NCBI GenBank assembly: GCA_001797675.1
Contig: MGQB01000038.1
Coordinates: 1 to 64,000 of the forward strand
DNA from: Deltaproteobacteria bacterium RBG_13_43_22
GTDB lineage: Bacteria; Desulfobacterota; RBG-13-43-22
Length of the DNA stretch: 64,000 nucleotides
Direction: 5' to 3'
Part shown: positions 16,136-24,545 of the stretch, piece by piece
How positions within the stretch are numbered: position 1 is the stretch's first letter
Layout: the number at the start of each line of letters is the position of its first letter
Translations under genes and position numbers: made by a program
Notes under the pieces: generated by a model
What the model was told of the DNA's origin: nothing
Database searches by the model: none
The model's input: the letters and a program-made list of their open reading frames with translations, nothing else

Positions 16136-17335
16136 ATGGAATTTCGATTCAGTGAGCAGGAAGAACGGTTTCGGGAAGAGATCCGGGACTTCGTAAAAGC
16201 GGAACTGCCTCCGGACTGGGCTTTGGGGATGTTCGAAGAGGGAGACTCTGATGAGGAGTGGGCCTTCATCATGTCCATCTCCAAGAAGCTCTCCCAAAAA
16301 GGATGGCTGACGATGACCTGGCCGCGGGAGTACGGCGGACAGGGCGCCTCCGGCTGGAAGGCCCTGGTCTATGCGGAAGAAGGGGGCTACTGGGGGATTC
16401 CGGGAACGGGCATGGGTGTGAGCGGGGTGTCCTGGGTGGGTCCGTCGCTGATCCTGTTCGGGACCGAAGAGCAGAGACGGAAATACATGCCGCTCATCGC
16501 CGCGGGCGAACCGGATGGCGTCTGGTGCACGGGATACAGCGAACCGAATGCCGGAAGCGACTTCGCCAATCTCCGCACCCAGGCCATTCGGCAGGGAGAT
16601 GAGTACGTGATCAACGGACAAAAAATATGGACCAGTGCGGCCCATCAGGCACGGTGGTGCTGGCTTGCGGTGCGAACCGACCCGAAGTCCCGAAGCAAAC
16701 ACGAGGGCATCAGCATCATCATCGTCGACATGAAAAGCCCGGGAGTGACCGTCCGTCCCATCAGGAACTACATCGGCAATCATCACTTCAATGAGGTCTT
16801 CTTCGACGAGGTCAGGGTTCCCGTGCAAAACCTGGTCGGCGAGGAAAACCGGGGCTGGTATCAGCTTATGCGCTCCCTGGGCTACGAACGAGGCGGCGTG
16901 GCGGCCCGTTCCTACGGACACAACAAGCGCGTTCTGGAGGAACTGATCCGCTATGCCGACGGCCAAGGTCTGACGGCCAGGTCGGAGATTCGGCAGGAAT
17001 TGGCCGATGTGGCTATCGATATCGAGGTGCAACGTCTGCTGGCCTACGAGACGATCTGGAAAATGTCCCAGGGCAAGGCCCCGACCTTTGAGCCTTCTCG
17101 GGACAAGGTGTTAAACGACGAGATTCTCAAACGCCTGTCCACGGTTGGAATGGACATCCTGGGGCCCTTTTCACAACTCAGACGATCCGGCCGGGCCTTG
17201 AAATGGTTTCGGGATTTGGGAGGGGTGTGCAGCCTTTACTGGAACCTTATCGGTATGAGTTCAGCCGCCGGTACCGAGTTCACCCAGAAAAACATCATCG
17301 GCCAATTCGGCCTTGGTTTGCCGAGATCTTATTAG
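16136..17335 (+). CDS. Acyl-CoA dehydrogenase, subunit of a likely heteromeric pair
   Basis: 399 aa, GGAGAGG before the ATG. The FAD-binding motif CTGYSEPNAGSDFANL (about 131-146), KIWTSAAHQARW and the C-terminal GTEFTQKNIIGQFGLGLPR are typical of the acyl-CoA dehydrogenase superfamily. It would introduce a double bond alpha-beta to the CoA thioester and pass electrons to ETF. A second, divergent dehydrogenase follows after repeat A2. Adjacent pairs of this kind often form alpha2beta2 enzymes, such as the FadE26/FadE27 type acting on steroid side chains. The pairing here is an inference. Confidence 0.88.
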   Translation: MEFRFSEQEERFREEIRDFVKAELPPDWALGMFEEGDSDEEWAFIMSISKKLSQKGWLTMTWPREYGGQGASGWKALVYAEEGGYWGIPGTGMGVSGVSWVGPSLILFGTEEQRRKYMPLIAAGEPDGVWCTGYSEPNAGSDFANLRTQAIRQGDEYVINGQKIWTSAAHQARWCWLAVRTDPKSRSKHEGISIIIVDMKSPGVTVRPIRNYIGNHHFNEVFFDEVRVPVQNLVGEENRGWYQLMRSLGYERGGVAARSYGHNKRVLEELIRYADGQGLTARSEIRQELADVAIDIEVQRLLAYETIWKMSQGKAPTFEPSRDKVLNDEILKRLSTVGMDILGPFSQLRRSGRALKWFRDLGGVCSLYWNLIGMSSAAGTEFTQKNIIGQFGLGLPRSY

Positions 17336-17399
17336 ATAAAGGATTCCAGGAGTCAAGGGGCCGAGGGTTCCAGGGAAAGGCATGGAAGTAAAATCACTT

Positions 17400-17519
17400 G
17401 AACAGGAATAGCGAGCGCATTCCCCGCAGCTTGCTGCGTGGGTTAGCGAGCGAACTACAACAAATAAACCCTTTCCTTGCCTGGAAGATTCCCTGCACCT
17501 TGGTGCAGGGAGCTTCAAT
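17400..17519 (+). repeat. Dispersed hairpin repeat family A (A2)
   Basis: A 120-bp copy from GAACAGGAATAGCGAGCGC to GGGAGCTTCAAT with stems GCAGCTTGCTGC and CCCTGCACCTTGGTGCAGGG. It sits between the two acyl-CoA dehydrogenase genes and could form structured RNA in a shared transcript. Confidence 0.93.
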
Positions 17520-17562
17520 CCTCGAATCCTAGAACCCATTTTCTTACTAAAGGAGTCATGAC

Positions 17563-18702
17563 ATGGATTTCAGTCTTTCCAGTGACCAGGAACTGATCAG
17601 AAGTACAGCCAGGAAGTTTATCGAGAACGAGTGTCCCAGGGAAATAGTGCGGGAGCTGAATCGCAGCGAAAAAGGATACGACCCGGAGATATGGCGCAAG
17701 ATGGCCGAACTGGGATGGATGGGTCTGGCCTTGCCCGAAGAATACGGAGGGGTGGAGGGCGGGATGATCGATCTGGCTCTGGTAATGGAAGAAATGGGCC
17801 GCGGTCTCCTTCCCGGACCTTTTTTCCCTACGGTCGCGGCCTGCTCATTTCCGATCCTGGCCTTCGGCACCGCGGAACAAAAAGAGCGTTACCTGCCGCC
17901 GATAGCGGGCGGAGAGGCCTTATGGTCATTGGCCGTGACCGAGGAATCAGGGAGCAATGAAGCCTCGGGCATCAGGATGCAGGCTAAGGCGGAAGGGGAT
18001 GTCTATATCCTCGACGGGATCAAGCTTTTCGTTCCCTACGCAAACATGGCGGATTCTTTGCTGGTGGCCGCCCGGACGAGCGAAGGGCTGAATCCCCGGG
18101 AGGGAATCACCGTGTTCGTCGTGGACCCCAGAAGTCCGGGTATCGAGATCGACCTTCTCTTGACAACAGCCGGAGACAAACAGTGTGAAATACGTTTCTC
18201 CCGGGTAAGCGTACCCAAAGCCAACCTGCTGGGAGAGGCGGACAGGGGATGGCCGGTGCTGGAGCTCATCCAACAGAGAACCGCCCTCTTGAAAAGCGCC
18301 GAGATGTTGGGGGGAGTGCAGGCCGTCCTGGAGATGACCACGGAATATTCGAAACAAAGGATCCAATTCGGTGCGGCCATCGGATCCTTTCAGGCCGTCC
18401 AACACAATCTCGTCGATCTCTTCAACGAAGTCCAGGGACTGCGCTATCTGGTGTACGAGGCGGCCTGGCGGATCGACGCCGGTCTGTCGGAGCTGTCGGC
18501 CTTTCCGTTAATCTCCATGGCCAAGGCCAAAGCCAACCAGGTCTACCAGAGAACCTGTGTCGACTGCATGAAACTCCATGGGGCCATAGGGTTCACCGAG
18601 GAACTGGACATCGGTCTTTACCATTTGAGAACCAGGGCCAACCTGGCCCTCGGGGGGGACACCCGATTCCATTTGGATAGAATTGCCGAAAGCTGGAGTT
18701 AG
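17563..18702 (+). CDS. Acyl-CoA dehydrogenase, second subunit
   Basis: 379 aa, AAAGGAG upstream of the ATG. It has the general superfamily layout: LGWMGLALPEEYGG (43-56), the FAD segment VTEESGSNEAS where the usual sequence is degenerate, YSKQRIQFGAAIGSFQAVQH (about 265-284) and LHGAIGFTEELDIGLYHLR. The weakened FAD motif and the position after the first dehydrogenase fit the partner subunit of a heterotetramer. A CTCATCCG / CGGATGAG inverted pair at 18783-18812 may end the transcript, but it has no T-run. Confidence 0.85.
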   Translation: MDFSLSSDQELIRSTARKFIENECPREIVRELNRSEKGYDPEIWRKMAELGWMGLALPEEYGGVEGGMIDLALVMEEMGRGLLPGPFFPTVAACSFPILAFGTAEQKERYLPPIAGGEALWSLAVTEESGSNEASGIRMQAKAEGDVYILDGIKLFVPYANMADSLLVAARTSEGLNPREGITVFVVDPRSPGIEIDLLLTTAGDKQCEIRFSRVSVPKANLLGEADRGWPVLELIQQRTALLKSAEMLGGVQAVLEMTTEYSKQRIQFGAAIGSFQAVQHNLVDLFNEVQGLRYLVYEAAWRIDAGLSELSAFPLISMAKAKANQVYQRTCVDCMKLHGAIGFTEELDIGLYHLRTRANLALGGDTRFHLDRIAESWS

Positions 18703-18822
18703 GCTCGCGGCCCCCTTGCCTGAGATTTAAGGCCGGCCGTCCTTTAAAACGTCCTGAAAGCTGTTTGCTAATCGCTGAAAGCTCTCATCCGGAAATCTAT
18801 TTTTCGGATGAGCCTAATTATT

Positions 18823-18867
18823 AGTAAGAAAAATCTATTGACAATTTCTTACTTTTTTTAGTAAAAT
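18823..18867 (+). promoter_or_regulatory. vapBC promoter with overlapping inverted repeats
   Basis: TTGACA (18838-18843), 18 bp, TAAAAT (18862-18867). AGTAAGAAA (18823-18831) and TTTCTTACT (18845-18853) form an inverted repeat across the -35 box, and TTACT / AGTAA (18849-18864) a second one over the spacer. This is what an autoregulating AbrB-type antitoxin would bind. A MITE-like element now separates it from vapB. Confidence 0.55.
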
Positions 18868-18880
18868 GAATCTTGGTGAA

Positions 18881-19054
18881 CTCGTAAAAAGTCAGTAAAA
18901 AGGGCAGCAAAGAAAAAAGCTCTCCCGCCAAAGGCGGGACTAGGCGTGCAAATCTTGAGGAATGAGGCGTACTTAGTAGTATGCCGCACTAAGCCTGCCC
19001 CACTGAAAAGCGGGGAAGAATGCAGCGCAACACAGCAGATGGACTTTTTACGAG
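18881..19054. mobile_element. MITE-like element with 13-bp terminal inverted repeats
   Basis: CTCGTAAAAAGTC at 18881-18893 is perfectly inverted as GACTTTTTACGAG at 19042-19054. The 174-bp element is non-coding and contains hairpins such as CCCGCCAAAGGCGGG and CCCCACTGAAAAGCGGGG. Similar elements are common in deltaproteobacterial intergenic DNA (recollection). It lies inside the vapBC leader. Confidence 0.75.
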
Positions 19055-19094
19055 GCCGTCATGTTGTTTAAATAGAAAAAGAAGGGGTTAAAAG

Positions 19095-19355
19095 GTGAAA
19101 GCAGATTCATCCAGGGTAACCTCAAAAGGTCAGGTTGTGATCCCCAAGAAATTAAGGAAGAAATATGACATTGCTCCGTCAATGATGATTCGATGGATTC
19201 CCAGGGAAGAAGGTCTGTTGATGGTGCCGGAAACGGGTGACGTTATCAAAGCCGCCAGGGGGATGTTGAGGGGATCGAATTTATTAAAGGCTTATCTAAA
19301 AGAGAAAAAATTGGAAAAGCAACGGGAGAATAAAAAACTTGGTCGAAGAAGTTAG
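19095..19355 (+). CDS. vapB: VapB-type antitoxin, AbrB/SpoVT domain
   Basis: 86 aa. The N-terminal swapped-hairpin AbrB motif SRVTSKGQVVIPKKLRKKY (6-24) should bind DNA; the Lys-rich C-terminus (YLKEKKLEKQRENKK) would wrap the toxin. It overlaps the PIN-domain gene by 17 nt. It likely represses its own promoter at 18838-18867 and neutralises the toxin. Confidence 0.88.
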   Translation: MKADSSRVTSKGQVVIPKKLRKKYDIAPSMMIRWIPREEGLLMVPETGDVIKAARGMLRGSNLLKAYLKEKKLEKQRENKKLGRRS

Positions 19356-19758
19356 CTATGTGTTGGATAGCTTTGCTCTCATAGGCTATCTCGAAAACGA
19401 ACCCTTCGCTCAAGAGATAGAGACCATCCTCTATCAGGCAAAAGATGGTGTTCTCCGTCTTTATTTACATGTTCTCCATCTGGGAGAAGTCTATTATATT
19501 ACCCTGCGCGAGAAGGGCCGGGATCTGGCGGATCTCTCTTATAGCCGTATCAAGAGATTCCCAATAAAATTTGTCGAACATATCAATGAAGACCTCCTCC
19601 TGAGCGCAGCAACGATTAAGGCGAACTATCCGGTTTCCTATGCCGATTCCTTTGCGGCAGCGCTGGCCAAGATGAATAATGCCGCCCTGCTGACAGGTGA
19701 CCCCGATTTCCGTAAACTCGAAAAAGATGGGGTTTTAAAGATAGCCTGGCTCACTTAA
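19339..19758 (+). CDS. vapC: VapC-type PIN-domain ribonuclease toxin
   Basis: 139 aa from TTG 19339, with GGGAG 10 nt upstream. PIN acidic residues are visible: D10 (YVLDSFALIGYLE), the LGEVYY Glu near 49, SYADSFAAALA near 95 and TGDPDF near 113. The family cleaves tRNA or rRNA when released from its antitoxin. The 17-nt overlap with vapB indicates coupled translation. The 19759-19928 region after it shows no gene. Confidence 0.87.
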   Translation: MVEEVSYVLDSFALIGYLENEPFAQEIETILYQAKDGVLRLYLHVLHLGEVYYITLREKGRDLADLSYSRIKRFPIKFVEHINEDLLLSAATIKANYPVSYADSFAAALAKMNNAALLTGDPDFRKLEKDGVLKIAWLT

Positions 19759-19928
19759 GGGTGCTGGACCCTGGTCGGTGTTGCAGATTTGGAAAGGGAC
19801 CTGGTTCGAAAGGAATCACCTATGGCCCTCCGGACTCCCGGAATCGAAAACCATCCTCATAAGTCAAAGACAGACCCCTTCACCCTTCACATTTATTATT
19901 TTCAATCCACAAGCGTCGGCAGTTTAAT

Positions 19929-20903
19929 CTAATCGCTCAACAGGCGCCTTGGGTTATCAACCATCATCGTCCTGACCTGGGCATCGGTGATGCCCGCTGT
20001 TTTAAGGGCCGGAATGATGTCGCGTAAAACATGAACGAACGACCAGTTGGCTGTTAGTCGGCGACCCTCCTCCGGCATCACCCCTCCACGTCCTGATGAG
20101 CAGCCGATAAAATCATGAGACAACATGACGCGATCCTCATAACCGCTTCCCAGAAGACCGATCAGCGTGGCGATCCTGATTTTATCCGGCAAAAACATTT
20201 CCAGCCCGAATCGGTCAAAAGCGATATTCACCCCCTGGCTTAACACATCCATTTGATATTTTAAGGAAGGGTTACCGCACATATGGCCGATCATGATGCG
20301 CTTCGGATCCACCCCCTCCCCGACCAGCAAGGCGGCCTGTTCGGGTCCCATGGTCCCGTCCTCGGTGTGGGTGATAATCGGAATGCCGGTTTCTTTAGAG
20401 GCCCTGGCTGCCGCCCTCAGCACCGCTTCTTCGATGGAAGAAATGCAGTTTAGACCCGTCGCCACCTTAATCACCCCGGGTTTTACGGCGGAATCGCCGA
20501 TGCCCCGGGTTATTTCCTGCATAAAGCCGTCATACAGCTCGCTAACCATATCCCCGACCCCGTTGCCGCTTCGCGCCTTCAGGTAGTCCCATTTGCCCCG
20601 TTTTTCGGTGTACCGGCCGGTGGAGCAGATAATATGGATCTGCAATTGTTCGGAGACCTCTTTCAGGATTTCGACATCCCGGTATAGGTCGACCGGTGTG
20701 GCGTCAATAATCGCTCCCAGGCCATAGGGTTTGACCGGCGATAAAGCGCGCAGGCATCTCTGGACCATTTTGCCTCTGTCGTAGGGCCGGGATAAAGGGT
20801 CACACTCCCAGCCGGGTTGACTGGCGACAATATGTTCGTGTACGAGAGTCGAACCTAAATCTTCCGGAGCAATCAATCCCAGCACAGTGTTGATCTTTTT
20901 CAT
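19929..20903 (-). CDS. Phosphotriesterase-family metallohydrolase
   Basis: 324 aa. Metal ligands of the family are present: LVHEHI (HxH, about 20-25), the carboxylated Lys in GVIKVATG (about 143-150), IITHTEDG, IMIGHMCG and LSHDFIG. Members include phosphotriesterases, lactonases and resiniferatoxin-binding protein relatives. In a catabolic anaerobe a lactonase or ester hydrolase role is more likely than phosphotriester cleavage. GAGGTAAATGAA precedes the ATG. It is a single gene with no co-directional neighbour. Confidence 0.85.
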   Translation of the reverse strand: MKKINTVLGLIAPEDLGSTLVHEHIVASQPGWECDPLSRPYDRGKMVQRCLRALSPVKPYGLGAIIDATPVDLYRDVEILKEVSEQLQIHIICSTGRYTEKRGKWDYLKARSGNGVGDMVSELYDGFMQEITRGIGDSAVKPGVIKVATGLNCISSIEEAVLRAAARASKETGIPIITHTEDGTMGPEQAALLVGEGVDPKRIMIGHMCGNPSLKYQMDVLSQGVNIAFDRFGLEMFLPDKIRIATLIGLLGSGYEDRVMLSHDFIGCSSGRGGVMPEEGRRLTANWSFVHVLRDIIPALKTAGITDAQVRTMMVDNPRRLLSD

Positions 20904-21125
20904 TTCATTTACCTCATTAATGAATGGATTTGATAGGCCTTAGCTTATTTAGCGGGAAGATTATAAGACAAAAGAGAAACGGAAATCAACCTTTTCAATC
21001 ATCCCTCAAACCGGGGGAGGTTCTCTGTGTCCCATGTTACTTTAATCAAAGGCTCAAACCACCTTCATAAGTCAAACGGCGACTTGACCCCTTTACTTGA
21101 CCCCTTTATTGCTTTCGAATTCCTC

Positions 21126-21154
21126 TTGACACACAAATTTTCTCTTCATATACT
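21126..21154 (+). promoter_or_regulatory. Consensus-like sigma70 promoter for the Fe-S protein gene
   Basis: TTGACA (21126-21131), 17 bp, TATACT (21149-21154), followed by CCAACTAC. Upstream at 21082-21107 the 13-mer ACTTGACCCCTTT occurs twice in tandem. The rest of 20904-21326 shows no gene. Confidence 0.7.
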
Positions 21155-21326
21155 CCAACTACGAAAAAGCAATGTCTTATCAAGTATCTGGCGCTAGTGT
21201 GTTAATATCTTTCGCTTCTTCCTGAATGGAAATAGCCGGAGCCCGATTGGTTGATCAGGTTGAGGCGGATAAATCATCGCGGATAAAACACTAAAAACGG
21301 CTCAAAAGCCCCGGAAGGAGACTGAA

Positions 21327-22454
21327 ATGGCAAATACAGAGGAAACATATGAAAAGCTGCGGCAATTGCTGAGCCCAAATGTTCCAGGCTTTGCCCCTTT
21401 GCCGAAACATCCATTAACGGACAAGCTGTTGCGAAACATGTATTCCGAGAAAGAGGCCGAATTTATAACCTCCTGTCTCAATAAAACCTGGGAAAAAGTG
21501 CCGCTCAAAAAAGCAGCGGAGTTGGCAGGAAGATCCCTTGAAGAAGCCGGGGTTTTGTGGATTGATATGCTGATGAAAGGCAAACTCCCCTATGACGGAC
21601 AAGAAAATGTTTTTATTTCCGCTTACCTGCCTGGAGTTTTTGAAAGCTATTTTACTATTGAAAAAGATGACCCTGAAAGAATGAAGCAGGCTGCCGAAGC
21701 TCATCGCAGCCTGCTAAAAATGGCCTTTATGCCGGGATTGGAATTGCCTATCAAGGAACCTTCTGAGTTCAACCCGGATGCGGGATGGCGTTTTGTGCCT
21801 GCAGTGGAGCCTACACAAAAAACCATTGAAATCAATAAAACCATAAAAGTGGAGCATCAAATCCTGCCTTTTGAAGTTCTTGAAGAATACCTTTCAAAAT
21901 ATGACATCTTTTCCGTGAGTCAATGCTCCTGCCGAACAGCGGCAAAATTAGCAGGTGAACCCTGTAAACGGACCGATGAAAATTTCTGCTTGGGTGCAGG
22001 GGAGGCTGCGGAGAAGTCGATTAAAGCGGGTATCGGCCGGAAGCTGAATTTTGATGAAATGATGGAATTGTTGAAAAAGGCTTCCCGGGCAGGATTGGTC
22101 CATTCAACCCAGAATATGCAGGCGCCTGCAACCTTTATATGTAACTGCTGCTCATGCTGTTGCGGGGCATTAATCGCCATTAAAGATATGAGATACAAGG
22201 GGAGAGCGGCAAACACCAACTTTACGCCGATGATCGATGATGACCTTTGTTCTCTGTGCGGAATCTGCACAGAGATGTGCCCCATGGAAGTGATTAAATC
22301 CAAAGAGGAGGCGGGTCAAACTTTAATGGCCATTGATCTGGATTATTGCATTGGTTGCGGCGTGTGTGCCGCCAATTGCCCGTTGGATGCCATTACCCTG
22401 AAAAAAACCAGAGACCATGTGCCTGTTGAATCATTGCCTCCATTATTTGGTTGA
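21327..22454 (+). CDS. 4Fe-4S ferredoxin-type protein with multiple Cys clusters
   Basis: 375 aa. The N-terminal half (about 1-175) is helical, with an HTH-like stretch (VPLKKAAELAGRSLEEAGVLW). It is followed by CSCRTAAKLAG near 200, an unusual cysteine run (CNCCSCCCG, about 272-280) and two ferredoxin motifs (CSLCGICTEMCPMEV and CIGCGVCAANCPLDA, about 310-355). Proteins of this layout are frequent in syntrophs and sulfate reducers and are thought to be electron carriers or subunits; the partner is unknown. It is monocistronic behind a strong promoter. Confidence 0.82.
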   Translation: MANTEETYEKLRQLLSPNVPGFAPLPKHPLTDKLLRNMYSEKEAEFITSCLNKTWEKVPLKKAAELAGRSLEEAGVLWIDMLMKGKLPYDGQENVFISAYLPGVFESYFTIEKDDPERMKQAAEAHRSLLKMAFMPGLELPIKEPSEFNPDAGWRFVPAVEPTQKTIEINKTIKVEHQILPFEVLEEYLSKYDIFSVSQCSCRTAAKLAGEPCKRTDENFCLGAGEAAEKSIKAGIGRKLNFDEMMELLKKASRAGLVHSTQNMQAPATFICNCCSCCCGALIAIKDMRYKGRAANTNFTPMIDDDLCSLCGICTEMCPMEVIKSKEEAGQTLMAIDLDYCIGCGVCAANCPLDAITLKKTRDHVPVESLPPLFG

Positions 22455-22502
22455 TTCCACGTTGCATTTAAACTCTATTCCGCCGCAATGTGAAGGGCTA
22501 GG

Positions 22503-22650
22503 GGACGTCCATGAAATAACGACTTTCCCAGGAAATATTTCAATTAATGACTTTGCCCTGTTCCATATCATGGGGAGAGGGATCGAGTGCAGAAAGATAT
22601 TTAGAAACTTCATATGTTATTTGGCTTAAGTTGTTATTTCATGGACGTCC
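22503..22650. mobile_element. MITE-like element with 23-bp terminal inverted repeats
   Basis: The arm GGACGTCCATGAAATAAC, extended to 22503-22525, is inverted at 22628-22650 with one mismatch in 23. The inside is AT-rich and non-coding. The ends resemble those flanking REP-associated transposase genes (recollection). Confidence 0.75.
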
Positions 22651-23243
22651 CTCCGTCCCCAAAGCTGAAAGCTCAGAGGAAGTTGGGAAAAAGATGTTCG
22701 ACGTTCAGCGTTCGTCGTTCAGAGGAAAATAAGAAACTAAACCCTCAAAGTTGAAAGGTATGTATTTGTAAATAAGGACAAAATTTTGAAAAGTCAAGGA
22801 AATTTTACCGGAGGCAATAAAAGGGGAAAGGAAGGGAAAAAGCATGAAGCGAGAGGCGGGAGGCGTGAGTGGCAAATAAACAGCTCAAAGCTGAAAGCTC
22901 AAAGGAAAAAATTACCCGAGGAATATTGGATAACACTTTGATTTATAAAGGGGAAAAGGGGGAAATGTCAAGGGGTTTTTCCCCAACGGTGGGTGTAACG
23001 TTCGCCGTTGAGCGTTGGGAGTGCGGAGTCCGTGTTTTGGGGGAAGCGAACGGGGCCAGCTGCAGGGTTCTTCCCTTCTTCCGGCAATACTCGTCGATTC
23101 CAGCTTAAACCCCCGGCTAAACACCTTCCGCTTCCTTAAAAGACACTCCTTTCGGCTCTATCATCCCTATTTCAAGTGTCCGTTAAACTGGGGTAAGATC
23201 GATCTCATTTGAGCTGGTTTGGTGGGCGCGCAACCAGCCGTTT
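22651..23243. other. Gene-free spacer with degenerate short-word tracts
   Basis: No convincing gene. The DNA is built from recurring short words such as GTTCAGCGTTCGTCGTTCAG, GCGAGAGGCGGGAGGC and AGCTCAAAGCTGAAAGCTCA, and A/G-rich runs. Related tracts appear at 23877-24545, 25760-25800 and 1-66. Confidence 0.6.
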
Positions 23244-23831
23244 TCAACCCATTGATTTAAGGTCATCTTCGTTTCCCAAAATAAATATTTTCGACGATTC
23301 CATCAATTGGGTAATAAAATGATCTTTATGGGATTTTCGTCTAAAGAATTCCTCCGGACTCAGCACATGGGGATTAATTTCCCACCCGATTTTTTCCGAC
23401 AGGCCCATCAATAACTGGGTCATTTTTCTCAACGAGATTGTACCGATGACCATCAGGTCAACATCACTGGCGGCTTTTTCAGTGTGACTGGCTATGGATC
23501 CGAATGCAAAGGCGGTCTTGATTTGGGGTTCTTTGTCTAGGACCTCTCTAAACAGATCCGCCATACCGTTAGTTTTTAACACCAGATTATGAATTTCCGG
23601 GTAGAGAGGGTGGTCCTTCCGCGCCTGATAGTAAACCCGATTCCCATCCCTCCTTTTTATTACCAAATCCAAGGCTGATATTTTTTTCAATTCCTGTTGA
23701 ACAGTCCCTAAAGCAAATCCAGATCTCCTCTCAATCTCTCTCATATGACGGGGATCGTCTACCAGTCCGAATAGAATCCTAAAAATCTCGGCCCTTACCT
23801 TGGAAGAAAGTATTTGAGCTAACAGGTTCAT
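23244..23831 (-). CDS. Winged-HTH plus MNT-type nucleotidyltransferase
   Basis: 195 aa. Residues 1-85 form an ArsR-like winged helix (REIERRSGFALGTVQQELKK, then the wing DGNRVYYQA). Residues 95-130 carry the minimal nucleotidyltransferase motif FAFGSIASHTEKAASDVDL, with the GS and DxD residues of polymerase-beta-type enzymes. Such proteins adenylylate or regulate partner toxins (MntA-like), but no HEPN partner is next to it. Two direct repeats upstream suggest autoregulation. Confidence 0.8.
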   Translation of the reverse strand: MNLLAQILSSKVRAEIFRILFGLVDDPRHMREIERRSGFALGTVQQELKKISALDLVIKRRDGNRVYYQARKDHPLYPEIHNLVLKTNGMADLFREVLDKEPQIKTAFAFGSIASHTEKAASDVDLMVIGTISLRKMTQLLMGLSEKIGWEINPHVLSPEEFFRRKSHKDHFITQLMESSKIFILGNEDDLKSMG

Positions 23832-23842
23832 AATGAATGGTT

Positions 23843-23876
23843 ATACCATACAATTGAATGGAAATACCATACAATT
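23843..23876 (-). promoter_or_regulatory. Direct repeats upstream of the HTH-nucleotidyltransferase, likely operator
   Basis: ATACCATACAATT occurs at 23843-23855 and 23864-23876, exactly 21 bp (two helical turns) apart, starting 12 bp upstream of the ATG. The spacing suits two dimers on one DNA face. Confidence 0.5.
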
Positions 23877-24545
23877 ATTCTTTTTCTCTAATTTTTTCAG
23901 TTAAACATATTTATTGAAAAGTCTAAATTCTTGACTGTTCGAAAAAAGAAAGATCTGCTCAGCTATCACTTCAGCCGGGACTTTGGTCGTATGGTCTATT
24001 TGGTTTATTTTGTTTGTCTGGTCGAAAAAAAAAGGACACGCCCTCTATTTTCAATGTAAACAATTAATGAAATGTTAACTTCACAAATTTGGACAGCTCA
24101 TAGCCCGGCGGGCATGCCGGAGCTTAAAGGGGAAATTATAGAAGGACCATTCGGCGATAAAAAAGGAACTATCCTTCCAAAAATGAAGAAACAAAGGTAA
24201 TAGTAAGTAAATAAAGGGGAAAAGGGGGAAAGTCAAGGGGAAATTAAAAGATGTTCAGCGTTCAGAGTTCGGCGTTCGGAGAATAAGCCAAAGGGCCAAA
24301 GACATAAAGCTGAAAACAAAACCTTTTAACAAAACAAACCAAATAGACCTAACAGACGAGATAGACCAGCAAAATTCGGAGTGAAAGGGAAAGGCAGGGA
24401 AAACGTTCGGGGTTGGGCGAATAAAAAGGCGAGAGGCACGAGGCGGGAGGCTGGAGAGGAAAACCAGAACAAAGCTGATCGCTTGTAGCTCACAGGAAGG
24501 AAAAAGGCGAGAGGCAGGGAGGTGAGGGAGGAAACCGCTCCAGAA
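23877..24545. other. Gene-free spacer with an inverted pair and short-word tracts
   Basis: No supported gene. GGTCTATTTGGTTTATTTTG (start of the arm 23993-24014) is inverted at 24328-24349 with 21 of 22 bases matching. Between and after the arms are A/G-rich words (AAGGGGAAAAGGGGGAAAG, GTTCAGAGTTCGGCGTTCGG, GCGAGAGGCACGAGGCGGG). Confidence 0.6.

Noticed and set aside
16094-17032. 312-codon antisense frame over the first acyl-CoA dehydrogenase
   Set aside because: Low-similarity, His/Pro/Arg-rich shadow of a clear gene on the other strand.
18783-18812. Rho-independent terminator after the second acyl-CoA dehydrogenase
   Set aside because: The inverted pair is real, but its loop is long and no T-run follows, so it is mentioned only as a possibility.
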